Source of the DNA: Candidatus Pelagibacter sp.
GTDB taxonomy: Bacteria; Pseudomonadota; Alphaproteobacteria; Pelagibacterales; Pelagibacteraceae
Direction of reading: 5' to 3'
NCBI GenBank assembly: GCA_029941985.1
Contig: JAPYTV010000020.1
Span: 1-13,532, forward strand
DNA length: 13,532 nt
The translations under genes were made by a program, and so were the position numbers. Below the pieces are notes generated by a model. That model saw nothing but the letters and a program-made list of their open reading frames with translations, had not been told where the DNA came from and searched no databases. Shown one piece after another: positions 7,399 to 13,532 of the stretch; position 1 is the stretch's first letter; each line of letters begins with the position of its first letter.

Positions 7399-8538
7399 TT
7401 AACCGTTAAGAAGTTTTAGTGCAAAGTTTAGCTGATTATCTGTATCAGAGTTAATTTTAAATTTTTCAGATTCTTCGATAACCTCTATATCAGGAGTTAC
7501 ACCAACTTCAGAAATAGATTTACCAGAAGGAAGGTAATACTTAGCAATAGTTAATCTAATAGCACCATTATTTTTTAAAGGAATTATAGATTGAACTGAC
7601 CCTTTACCATAACTATTCTCTCCAATTATAATTGCTCTTTTATGATCTTTTAGTGCTCCAGCTACTATTTCAGACGCTGATGCAGATCCATAGTTAATAA
7701 GAACAATTAAAGTTTTACCTTGGATTAGGTCACCTTTTTTAGCAAACCACTTTCTATTTTCTGAAATTTTTCTACTTTTAGTAGATACGATTTCACCATT
7801 TTCTAAAAAAAAATCTGAAATTTTAATTGCTTGTGATAACAACCCTCCAGGATTGTTTCTTAAATCTAAAATAAATCCTTTTATGTTTTTATTATTGCTT
7901 AATCCTTTAATTTTTTCCTCAATTTGTTCACTGCTATTATCATTAAAAGAAGTGAGTCTTATATAGGCAGTATTATTGTCGATAAGTTTTAATTTTACAG
8001 ATTGAACTTCAATAATTTTTCTTGTTATATTAAATATTAATGCTTTTTTTATACCCCTTCTTCTAACTGTTATTTCAATGCTAGATCCAACAGGGCCTCG
8101 CATTAAATCAACTGCTTCAGTTAAGGATTTCCCTTGTACTTGTATGTTGTTAATTTTGACAATATAGTCTCCTGCTTTTAAACCTGCCTTTGAAGCTGGA
8201 GTATTATCGATAGGTGAAATAATTTTTACCACACCCGCTTCCATACCTATCTCGATACCAAGACCACCAAACTCACCTTTTGTATCTGTTTGCATGTTTT
8301 TAAAGCTTTCGGGAGACATATAAGCAGAATACGGATCTAAAGATTGCAATAAACCATTTATTGCTGAATCCATGCTCTTGGCTGGGTCTACTTCATCAAC
8401 ATATTCTTTATTAATTTTTTCTAAGACTTCGCCAAATAAATCTATTTTTTTATATATATCAATATTTTCCGAAAAGCTTTTTTGAAAAATTGATAGTAAA
8501 ATAAAAAGTGTAAATAATGGTCTTTTAATCATAATCAT
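7399..8538 (-). CDS. ctpA: Carboxy-terminal processing protease CtpA (S41 peptidase)
   Basis: This is a periplasmic serine protease that trims or degrades proteins from unstructured C-termini and is often linked to cell-wall hydrolase control. The 379-residue protein starts with a short basic stretch and a hydrophobic segment (residues 7-18), probably a signal peptide cut after about residue 23 (SFS). A PDZ domain covers about 85-165 (GLGIEIG at 92-98). The S41 core covers about 185-355, with the Ser-Lys dyad Ser287 (GSASASE) and Lys312 (SYGKGSV). The Ser-Lys distance of 25 residues fits the family. It ends soon after the GVTPDIEV segment and so lacks a long C-terminal extension. Its ATG overlaps the rsfS stop (ATGA); a second in-frame ATG two codons later (8532) is equally possible. 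Confidence 0.95.
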   Translation of the reverse strand: MIMIKRPLFTLFILLSIFQKSFSENIDIYKKIDLFGEVLEKINKEYVDEVDPAKSMDSAINGLLQSLDPYSAYMSPESFKNMQTDTKGEFGGLGIEIGMEAGVVKIISPIDNTPASKAGLKAGDYIVKINNIQVQGKSLTEAVDLMRGPVGSSIEITVRRRGIKKALIFNITRKIIEVQSVKLKLIDNNTAYIRLTSFNDNSSEQIEEKIKGLSNNKNIKGFILDLRNNPGGLLSQAIKISDFFLENGEIVSTKSRKISENRKWFAKKGDLIQGKTLIVLINYGSASASEIVAGALKDHKRAIIIGENSYGKGSVQSIIPLKNNGAIRLTIAKYYLPSGKSISEVGVTPDIEVIEESEKFKINSDTDNQLNFALKLLNG

Positions 8539-8885
8539 ATCATTAATTTTTCTTTAGGAATTAGTTCAGACCATATTTTTTCGAGTTCATAAAATTTTCT
8601 TTTTTCAGGATTAAATATATGAATAATTAAATCAATGCCATCAACTAATTTCCAATCACTACTTTCTTTCCCTTCAATTCTAGAGTTTTTAATTCCATTA
8701 TCTTTTAATTTTTCTAAAGTCTGCTCTGATAAAGCTTGAATATGTCTTGATGAAGTGCCGCTTGCTATAATCATATAATCAGCCATAGAGCTTTTATTTT
8801 TAAGATCAATCAAGATGATGTCAAAAGCTTTATTAAAATCCAGAGTATTTATGATGATGTTTTTAAGATCTGTATTTTTATCCAT
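8535..8885 (-). CDS. rsfS: Ribosome silencing factor RsfS
   Basis: RsfS binds L14 on the 50S subunit and blocks subunit joining when nutrients are short. From the ATG at 8885 the protein has 116 residues, typical for the family. Conserved stretches are ADYMIIASGTSSRHIQAL (35-52), EGKESSDWKLVDGIDLIIHI (71-90) and YELEKIW (99-105). A TTG at 8906 would add seven residues (MIRLNQL) and overlap the nadD stop as TTGA. I prefer the ATG because the family fold starts close to it, but its only upstream AAGG is 12 nt away, so the TTG start cannot be excluded. The stop overlaps the ctpA start by 4 nt. Confidence 0.92.
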   Translation of the reverse strand: MDKNTDLKNIIINTLDFNKAFDIILIDLKNKSSMADYMIIASGTSSRHIQALSEQTLEKLKDNGIKNSRIEGKESSDWKLVDGIDLIIHIFNPEKRKFYELEKIWSELIPKEKLMI

Positions 8886-8902
8886 TAATTGATTTAACCT
8901 TA

Positions 8903-9424
8903 TCAAATTTTTCTTAATTGAGAAGATGAAATATTAACCTTTTTAAATCTAATAAATGTTAAGTGTTTTTTGCTTAGCCGCTTAAAGGTAATTGATTTTA
9001 AAGATTTACCCTTATATCCTTGGCGATCAAATACTAAGATATAACACTTTTGTGAAATAGATTTCCACTTGTGCCATTTATGAAAATTAATAAGATTATC
9101 TGCACCCATTATAAAGTGTATTTCTAATTTTTTATCTTTTTTAAGGTAATTAATTAAATCAATAGTTTTATTAGAGCCAACTTTATTCTCATAAAATTTA
9201 ACTTTAATAAAATTGTTTGTACTAATTAATTTTTTAGCAAACTGCATTCTGTTTTTTAGGTTTAATTTGCTTTCACTTTTAAATGGATTTTTTTTAGTTA
9301 CAGCCCAAATAACATTTTTTAAACTAAATTTTTTTTTAGCATGTTTTGATATTTCTAAATGACCTTTGTGTGCAGGATCAAAAGTTCCTCCTAGAATACC
9401 AATTTTAACTTTATTTGATTTCAA
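8903..9424 (-). CDS. nadD: Nicotinate-nucleotide adenylyltransferase (NadD)
   Basis: NadD transfers AMP from ATP to nicotinate mononucleotide, giving deamido-NAD in the NAD biosynthesis pathway. From the TTG at 9424 the protein has 173 residues. It has the nucleotidyltransferase motif GGTFDPAHKGH (12-22, His19 and His22), MGADNLINFHKWHKW in the middle and ISSSQLRK at the end, corresponding to the usual ISSTxIR. I chose the TTG because AGGA lies 6 nt upstream and the N-terminus then fits the family. The longer ATG start at 9460 lies 35 nt inside proA and has no ribosome binding site. The protein stops two residues after the SSTxIR-like motif, whereas most NadD proteins continue for about 15-20 residues with another helix. 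Confidence 0.92.
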   Translation of the reverse strand: MKSNKVKIGILGGTFDPAHKGHLEISKHAKKKFSLKNVIWAVTKKNPFKSESKLNLKNRMQFAKKLISTNNFIKVKFYENKVGSNKTIDLINYLKKDKKLEIHFIMGADNLINFHKWHKWKSISQKCYILVFDRQGYKGKSLKSITFKRLSKKHLTFIRFKKVNISSSQLRKI

Positions 9425-9425
9425 T

Positions 9426-10676
9426 TTATTTCCTAGTTTGACCCTTGCTAGTAATTTCATATTTATACGAAACTAGTTGCTCTAAACCCACTGGTCCTCT
9501 AGGAGGCAAAGTATTTGTGGAAATACCAACTTCGCCGCCAAAACCAAACTCTTCACCATCAGCAAATTGAGTAGATGTATTATGCATAGCTATAGAACTT
9601 TTTACATTTTTTAAAAATTTTTTTGCTGTTTTCTTATTTTTTGTAATTATAGCATCTGTATGCATAGTGCCGTATTTATTAATATGATAAATTGCTTCAT
9701 CACAATTTTTTACACATTTTACAGATACTGTTGCTGATAAATATTCTGTAGACCAATCTTTTTCTTTTGCTGGATAAAGTTTTCCTTTGTAATGTTTTTT
9801 TAAAATTTGATCCCCATAAATTTTACAATTGTTCTCTTCTAGTTTTTTTAGAATAGGGTTACAGAATTTTTTTATAATTTTTTCATGTAATAAAATCGTT
9901 TCAGTTGCACCACAGATGCTAGTGTTTCTTAATTTAGCATTATAAATAATATTAGTAGCCATTTTTAATTCAGCATCTTTATCAATAAAAGTATGACAAA
10001 GACCTTCCAAGTGACCAATAACAGGTATATTAGAAAAATCTTCTACAGTTTTTACTAAATTTTTTCCTCCTCGTGGTATTATGACATCAATATAATTTTT
10101 CATTTTTGAAAGCATGTAGTCCACAACTTTTCTATTCTTAAAATCTATAAATTGGATAAAATTCTCACTTACTTTATTTGCTTTAAGAGCTTTTCTGAAT
10201 AATTTGGATAAAATTTTATTTGTATTTATTGCTTCTGAGCCTCCTTTTAAAATTACAGCATTACCAGATTTAAAGCATAAACTAGCAACATCAGAAGTAA
10301 CATTTGGTCTACTTTCATAAATAACACCAATTACTCCTATGGGTATAGATACTTTACTAATAGATAGACCATTTGGTCTTTTCCAGCTCTCCAAAATATT
10401 ATCAACTGGATCTTTTAATTTAATAATTTTTTTAATTGAATCTCTAATTGTATTTAATTTTTCTAAATTTAAAGTAAGCCTATCAATTAAATTCTTTTTT
10501 AATTTTTTTTTTAAGGCAAATCTCACGTCTTTGGCGTTTTCTTTAAGTATAAGTGATTTTTCTTTTTCTATTAGTAAAACATACGCTTTAAGAACTTTAT
10601 TTTTTTTTTTAGTCCCAATTTTTTTAAGCAAAGCAAGCTTTGCTTTTTTGCCAGTTAAATTTAAGTGTTTTTTCAT
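9426..10676 (-). CDS. proA: Glutamate-5-semialdehyde dehydrogenase (gamma-glutamyl phosphate reductase, ProA)
   Basis: ProA reduces gamma-glutamyl phosphate with NADPH to glutamate semialdehyde, the second step of proline synthesis, in the cytoplasm. From the ATG at 10676 it has 416 residues, normal for the family. Visible features are YESRPNVTSDV and LKGGSEA in the cofactor domain, PRGGKNLV, the catalytic Cys255 in NTSICGATE, and the C-terminal RGPVGLEQLVSYKY. An upstream in-frame ATG at 10697 would add seven residues but overlap proB by 20 bases. The chosen ATG is one base after the proB stop and gives the better family N-terminus. Two long A tracts (11 and 10 bases on the coding strand) fall in the first 60 codons. 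It is paired with proB, its upstream pathway partner. Confidence 0.95.
   Translation of the reverse strand: MKKHLNLTGKKAKLALLKKIGTKKKNKVLKAYVLLIEKEKSLILKENAKDVRFALKKKLKKNLIDRLTLNLEKLNTIRDSIKKIIKLKDPVDNILESWKRPNGLSISKVSIPIGVIGVIYESRPNVTSDVASLCFKSGNAVILKGGSEAINTNKILSKLFRKALKANKVSENFIQFIDFKNRKVVDYMLSKMKNYIDVIIPRGGKNLVKTVEDFSNIPVIGHLEGLCHTFIDKDAELKMATNIIYNAKLRNTSICGATETILLHEKIIKKFCNPILKKLEENNCKIYGDQILKKHYKGKLYPAKEKDWSTEYLSATVSVKCVKNCDEAIYHINKYGTMHTDAIITKNKKTAKKFLKNVKSSIAMHNTSTQFADGEEFGFGGEVGISTNTLPPRGPVGLEQLVSYKYEITSKGQTRK
9431..9434 (-). promoter_or_regulatory. Shine-Dalgarno AGGA that decides the nadD start
   Basis: On the minus strand AGGA lies 6 nt before the TTG at 9424, which is one base beyond the proA stop. 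The alternative ATG at 9460 lacks any such site. This supports the TTG start and a 173-residue NadD. Confidence 0.65.
10600..10610 (-). repeat. A11 homopolymer within proA
   Basis: Eleven consecutive T on the plus strand give A11 in the proA coding strand, encoding Lys-Lys-Lys-Asn near residues 23-26. A second run of ten (10503-10512) lies about 90 bp downstream in the same gene. These are the longest homopolymers I found in the window, and such tracts are known sites of polymerase slippage. Confidence 0.8.
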
Positions 10677-10677
10677 T

Positions 10678-11784
10678 TTATAATTCAACCATATCATCTT
10701 TATGAACTACCTCAGACTTTGAAATATACCCTAATAACTTTTCTATTTCCTTAGAATGATGACCCATTATTTTTAAAATTTCATCTGAAGAGAAAGAGCT
10801 TAAACCTCTTGCACATTCTTTATTTATTTTATCTAGAATTTTTATATGATCACCTTTATTAAATTTACCTGTAACTTTTTTAATTCCCGCTGCCAGTAAA
10901 CTTTTTCCTTTAGTTAGCGCTTGTTTAGCACCATCATCAATATAAAGTTCTCCTTTTGGTGACACAGAACTAATGATCCATTTTTTTCTAGCATCTAATT
11001 TAGAAATTTTTGGCAAGAACCAAGTGCAATTATTTTTATTAATTATTTTTTTTATAGGTCTTAATGATAAACCGTTTGCAATAGCCATCTTACATCCTGA
11101 TAATTGACAAATTTTGGCAGCATCAATTTTTGTTTTCATGCCCCCGGTACCATGTTCGCCAATACTTTTTGTTGCAATTTTTTCTATGTCTTGGTTTATA
11201 TCTTTAATTATTCTTAATAATTTTGCATTTTTATATATTTTTGGATTTTGAGTATAAAGACCATCAACGTCTGAGAGTAATATTAATGCATCAGCACCAG
11301 ATATTTGAGCAACTCTGGAAGCTAGCCTGTCATTATCTCCATATTTAATTTCTGAAGTAGCTATGCTATCATTTTCATTGACTATAGGAACAAAACCCAA
11401 CTGAAATAAATTTTCAAAAGTTCTTTTTGCATTCAAAGCTCTTCTTCTTTGTTCAGTATCTTCTAGAGTAAGTAAAATTTGAGATATATTAATTTTGAAC
11501 TTTAAAAATGTTTTTGAAAATAGATTCATTAGCTCGATTTGACCAATTGATGCTATTGCTTGACTTTTATCAAGTTTGAGATTTTTTTTACTTAAGTTTA
11601 ATTTTTTACAACCCATTGCTATAGCTCCTGAGCTCACAATGATTATTTTTTTATTTTGATTTAATAGTTCTTGAATATCCCTAGAGAAACCAGAAAGCCA
11701 TTTTTTTCTTATTTTTTTATTATCATCAATTAATAAAGATGATCCTATTTTTATTACAATTATTTTTGATTCTTTAAGATACAT
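10678..11784 (-). CDS. proB: Glutamate 5-kinase (ProB) with PUA domain
   Basis: ProB phosphorylates glutamate to gamma-glutamyl phosphate, the committed and usually proline-inhibited step of proline synthesis. The 368-residue protein has a complete amino-acid kinase domain: KIGSSL (12-17), SSGAIAMG (51-58), NENDSIATSEIKYGDNDRLA (136-155) and GTGGMKTK (212-219). A C-terminal PUA domain follows from about 278 to 355. The full two-domain form is retained despite the compact genome. Its ATG lies 11 nt inside the end of obgE with no clear ribosome binding site, so translation is probably coupled to obgE. Its stop is one base before the proA start. Confidence 0.96.
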   Translation of the reverse strand: MYLKESKIIVIKIGSSLLIDDNKKIRKKWLSGFSRDIQELLNQNKKIIIVSSGAIAMGCKKLNLSKKNLKLDKSQAIASIGQIELMNLFSKTFLKFKINISQILLTLEDTEQRRRALNAKRTFENLFQLGFVPIVNENDSIATSEIKYGDNDRLASRVAQISGADALILLSDVDGLYTQNPKIYKNAKLLRIIKDINQDIEKIATKSIGEHGTGGMKTKIDAAKICQLSGCKMAIANGLSLRPIKKIINKNNCTWFLPKISKLDARKKWIISSVSPKGELYIDDGAKQALTKGKSLLAAGIKKVTGKFNKGDHIKILDKINKECARGLSSFSSDEILKIMGHHSKEIEKLLGYISKSEVVHKDDMVEL

Positions 11785-12757
11785 ATGAAAGTAGTTTGGC
11801 CTTAATTTTTGATATGGAAACCTTCTCCATTGTTGAAAGAGTTACTACTTCTGAGGTTTTATTTTTTGAGAAATTTTTCACTATTTTTTTCACTATGCCT
11901 TCATCTAATAAATCAGTTTTGTTTAATACAATAATTTCCTTTTTATTAAGAAGTTCTTTACTATAATTTTTAAGTTCATTTTTAACTTGTTGATATGTAT
12001 TTTCAAGATCTTCATTGGTAATATCTATTAAATGCATTAACGTTTTGCATCTTTCTATGTGTTTTAAGAATTGTATTCCAAGACCAATTCCCTCATGCGC
12101 CCCTTCAACTAATCCAGGAATGTCAGCTAAAGTTATTTCTCTATCATCATAGGTTGCAACTCCAAGATTTGGATTTAAAGTTGTAAATTTATAGTTTGCT
12201 ATTTTTGGTGTTGCATTAGTGATTGCAGCTAACAAGCTAGATTTACCTGCATTTGGTAAACCTACAATACCAACATCGGCAATAGTTTTTAATTGAAGCC
12301 AAATTACATATTCCTCACCAATTACACCTTTTGTAAATTTTTTAGGAGCTCTATTGGTAGAACTTTTAAATCTAGTGTTTCCAAGTCCACCCTTGCCCCC
12401 ATTAGCTACAACAAATTCTTCACTTTCTTTTTTAAAATCAAATATTAGAGTTTTATTATCTTCTTCAAAAACTTGAGTACCAATTGGAACTTTTAAAAAT
12501 AAATTATCACCTCCACGGCCAGTACGGTTTTGTCCTGATCCATTTTCACCTCTTTCAGCCTTATGATGTTGTTGAAACCTATAATCAATAAGTGTGTTTA
12601 GATTTCTTTCTGATCTTAAAATTACAGATCCACCTTTGCCACCATCACCACCATCAGGTCCACCATATTCGATAAATTTTTCCCTACGAAAACTAGGAGA
12701 GCCATGACCACCATTGCCAGCTTTAATATAAATTTTTATTTGATCTAGAAACTTCAT
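11774..12757 (-). CDS. obgE: Obg family GTPase (ObgE/CgtA)
   Basis: Obg is an essential GTPase that binds the 50S subunit during assembly and responds to ppGpp. The 327-residue protein has the glycine-rich Obg fold at about 1-157 (for example GGPDGGDGGKGG at 32-43), then the G domain with G1 GLPNAGKSS (166-174), G3 DIPG (212-215) and G4 NKTD (279-282). It ends after the G domain and has no C-terminal OCT domain, as in many Gram-negative Obg proteins. AAGAG, 7 nt before the ATG, may be the ribosome binding site and lies at the edge of a hairpin that fills the gap after rpmA. Placement directly after rplU-rpmA is a widely conserved arrangement. Confidence 0.96.
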   Translation of the reverse strand: MKFLDQIKIYIKAGNGGHGSPSFRREKFIEYGGPDGGDGGKGGSVILRSERNLNTLIDYRFQQHHKAERGENGSGQNRTGRGGDNLFLKVPIGTQVFEEDNKTLIFDFKKESEEFVVANGGKGGLGNTRFKSSTNRAPKKFTKGVIGEEYVIWLQLKTIADVGIVGLPNAGKSSLLAAITNATPKIANYKFTTLNPNLGVATYDDREITLADIPGLVEGAHEGIGLGIQFLKHIERCKTLMHLIDITNEDLENTYQQVKNELKNYSKELLNKKEIIVLNKTDLLDEGIVKKIVKNFSKNKTSEVVTLSTMEKVSISKIKAKLLSYVS

Positions 12758-12759
12758 TA

Positions 12760-12783
12760 TACAACTCTTATTTTTTAGTTGTA
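12760..12783 (-). repeat. Inverted repeat in the rpmA-obgE gap
   Basis: TACAACT (12760-12766) and AGTTGTA (12777-12783) form a perfect 7-bp stem with a 10-nt loop, filling nearly all of the 29-bp gap between the rpmA stop and the obgE start. On the minus strand the loop is A-rich and the likely obgE Shine-Dalgarno AAGAG spans the loop-stem border. No T tract follows on the minus strand, so it is not a standard intrinsic terminator. Confidence 0.6.
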
Positions 12784-12786
12784 CTA

Positions 12787-13041
12787 CTAATTGGGTTTTA
12801 CTGAAACGAATGTTCTGTCAGATTTACTTTTTTTAAATACTACTTTTCCTTTAATGACAGAAAAAATTGAATGATCTTTGCCCATTCCTACATTTTCACC
12901 AGGAAATATTTTTGTTCCTCTTTGTCTAACAATTATGTTTCCAGGTATTACTACTTCACCACCGTACTTTTTAACGCCAAGTCTTCGACCAGCACTATCT
13001 CGTCCGTTTCTCGATGATCCACCTGCTTTTTTTGTAGCCAT
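12787..13041 (-). CDS. rpmA: 50S ribosomal protein L27
   Basis: L27 lies near the peptidyl transferase centre, and its N-terminal tail reaches toward the tRNA acceptor ends. The 84-residue protein is full length. It starts with MATKKAGGSSRNGRDSAGRR and contains GGEVVIPGNIIVRQRGTK, both hallmarks of the family. It has no cleavable N-terminal extension of the type seen in Firmicutes. AGGTGA (13045-13050) provides one of the best Shine-Dalgarno sequences in the window. It is 12 nt downstream of rplU, the usual partner. Confidence 0.97.
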   Translation of the reverse strand: MATKKAGGSSRNGRDSAGRRLGVKKYGGEVVIPGNIIVRQRGTKIFPGENVGMGKDHSIFSVIKGKVVFKKSKSDRTFVSVKPN

Positions 13042-13044
13042 AAT

Positions 13045-13050
13045 TCACCT
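13045..13050 (-). promoter_or_regulatory. Strong Shine-Dalgarno AGGTGA for rpmA
   Basis: On the minus strand AGGTGA ends 3 nt before the rpmA ATG (6 nt when measured from its AGG core). It contrasts with most genes in this window, which lack a recognisable site, and suggests independent, efficient initiation on rpmA. Confidence 0.6.
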
Positions 13051-13053
13051 AAC

Positions 13054-13491
13054 TTATTTACTTGCTGCTTTTACTTCTTTTTTTTCTGTCTTTACCGTTT
13101 TCTCTAATTCTTTTTTTTCAACTTTTTTAGTTGGTTTGACTATTTTTTCTGCTTCAGATAAAATTTTACCATCTTTTGAAAAAATTTTATTAATTCTTAT
13201 TAATGAATATTCTTGTCTGTGTCCATTTTTTCTTCTTGAATTTTGTCTTCTTCTTTTTTTAAAAATTAATATTGTTCTATTTTTACTATTTTCAATAAGA
13301 TTAGCTTCAACTTTCGCTCCCTCAACAGCTGGAGATCCAACTTCAATATTCTTAGCATCTCCATAAGCTAATATTTCTTTAAATTCAATTTTAGTATCAG
13401 GTTTAGATTCCTCTAATTTTTCAATTTTAAGTATTTCTCCAGCTTTTACTTTGTACTGTTTTCCACCTGTTTGTATTATTGCGTATGACAT
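13054..13491 (-). CDS. rplU: 50S ribosomal protein L21 with charged C-terminal tail
   Basis: L21 binds 23S rRNA and is placed early in 50S assembly. The core (about 1-105) is clear: MSYAIIQTGGKQYKVKAGE at the start, VGSPAVEGAKVEA in the middle, and the basic IFKKRRRQNSRRKNGHRQEY stretch. E. coli L21 is 103 residues; this one has 145, with roughly 37 extra residues (about 109-145) that are almost only Lys, Glu, Val, Ala and Thr. C-terminal extensions of L21 are known in other Alphaproteobacteria. It is the first gene of the minus-strand cluster inside the window. No good Shine-Dalgarno sequence precedes the ATG. Confidence 0.97.
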   Translation of the reverse strand: MSYAIIQTGGKQYKVKAGEILKIEKLEESKPDTKIEFKEILAYGDAKNIEVGSPAVEGAKVEANLIENSKNRTILIFKKRRRQNSRRKNGHRQEYSLIRINKIFSKDGKILSEAEKIVKPTKKVEKKELEKTVKTEKKEVKAASK

Positions 13492-13532
13492 TGTTTAATC
13501 TAATTTTTATATTCAGCAATATAGTTCGAGGC
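13492..13532 (-). promoter_or_regulatory. Leader and possible -10 region before rplU
   Basis: These 41 bases precede rplU up to the window edge. On the minus strand TATATT (13523-13518) could be a -10 element; the matching -35 would fall outside the window. The same TATATT and AATATA (13513-13508) form a 6-bp hairpin with a GCTG loop. Both readings are weak in AT-rich DNA. No gene is supported here. Confidence 0.25.

Noticed and set aside
10339..10683. 114-codon plus-strand open reading frame with hydrophobic stretches inside proA
   Set aside because: It is antisense to conserved proA sequence. Its Phe/Leu-rich, membrane-like look comes from the Lys-rich coding strand read backwards.
12878..13366. 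162-codon plus-strand open reading frame across rpmA and rplU
   Set aside because: It runs antisense to two certain ribosomal protein genes, and its sequence (Phe/Leu/Pro/Ser-rich) is what the reverse strand of Lys/Glu-rich genes gives in AT-rich DNA.
13518..13532. Possible tRNA T-loop (GTTCGAGGC) at the right edge
   Set aside because: The local pattern fits a T-loop on the plus strand, but a tRNA there would have to overlap the start of rplU, and no anticodon or D arm can be found upstream. The window ends too soon to test more.
1..13532. Search for a defence system, phage or island, CRISPR array or biosynthetic cluster
   Set aside because: Every gene is a recognised core gene in a conserved order, with uniform composition and tight spacing. 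No integrase, transposase, direct repeats or att-like sites were seen.

Overview
The window looks like a chromosomal segment from a streamlined, AT-rich alphaproteobacterium, most likely the SAR11 clade (Candidatus Pelagibacter and relatives). This is inferred from the very low GC by eye, the Lys/Asn/Ile-rich proteins, the near-zero intergenic space, the alphaproteobacterial split of the ATP synthase genes (an F1-only atpHAGDC cluster) and the gene order obgE-proB-proA-nadD-rsfS-ctpA-rppH. No database comparison was possible. No mobile elements, CRISPR arrays, rRNAs or complete tRNAs are visible.

Layout. Positions 1-55 hold the last 17 codons of a gene that resembles dihydrolipoamide dehydrogenase. 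Then comes a plus-strand block: priA (replication restart helicase, compact form), a 110-bp gap with the only substantial leader/promoter space in the window, and atpH-atpA-atpG-atpD-atpC, which encode all five subunits of the F1 sector. AtpC runs tail-to-tail into a minus-strand block. Read from the right edge of the window leftwards, that block is rplU (L21), rpmA (L27), obgE (ribosome-associated GTPase), proB, proA (proline synthesis), nadD (NAD synthesis), rsfS (ribosome silencing factor), ctpA (periplasmic processing protease) and rppH (Nudix RNA 5' pyrophosphohydrolase). The two blocks converge at 6922-6929, where the two stop codons overlap inside one perfect 8-bp palindrome.

How the genes fit together. 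The plus block couples the energy-converting F1 head, made in stoichiometric amounts from one transcript, to a replication restart gene. The minus block is a long probable operon joining large-subunit ribosomal proteins and 50S maturation or silencing factors (L21, L27, Obg, RsfS) with proline and NAD synthesis, envelope proteolysis and mRNA decay initiation. Most junctions are 0-4 nt gaps or short overlaps, so translational coupling is likely throughout.

This is a core-genome region. I found no hidden novel system. The points that merit a second look are structural: a perfect hairpin over the priA start codon, a PriA without the usual winged-helix domain, a NadD that ends right at its last motif, the tail-to-tail palindrome, long A tracts early in proA, and a hairpin that fills the rpmA-obgE gap.
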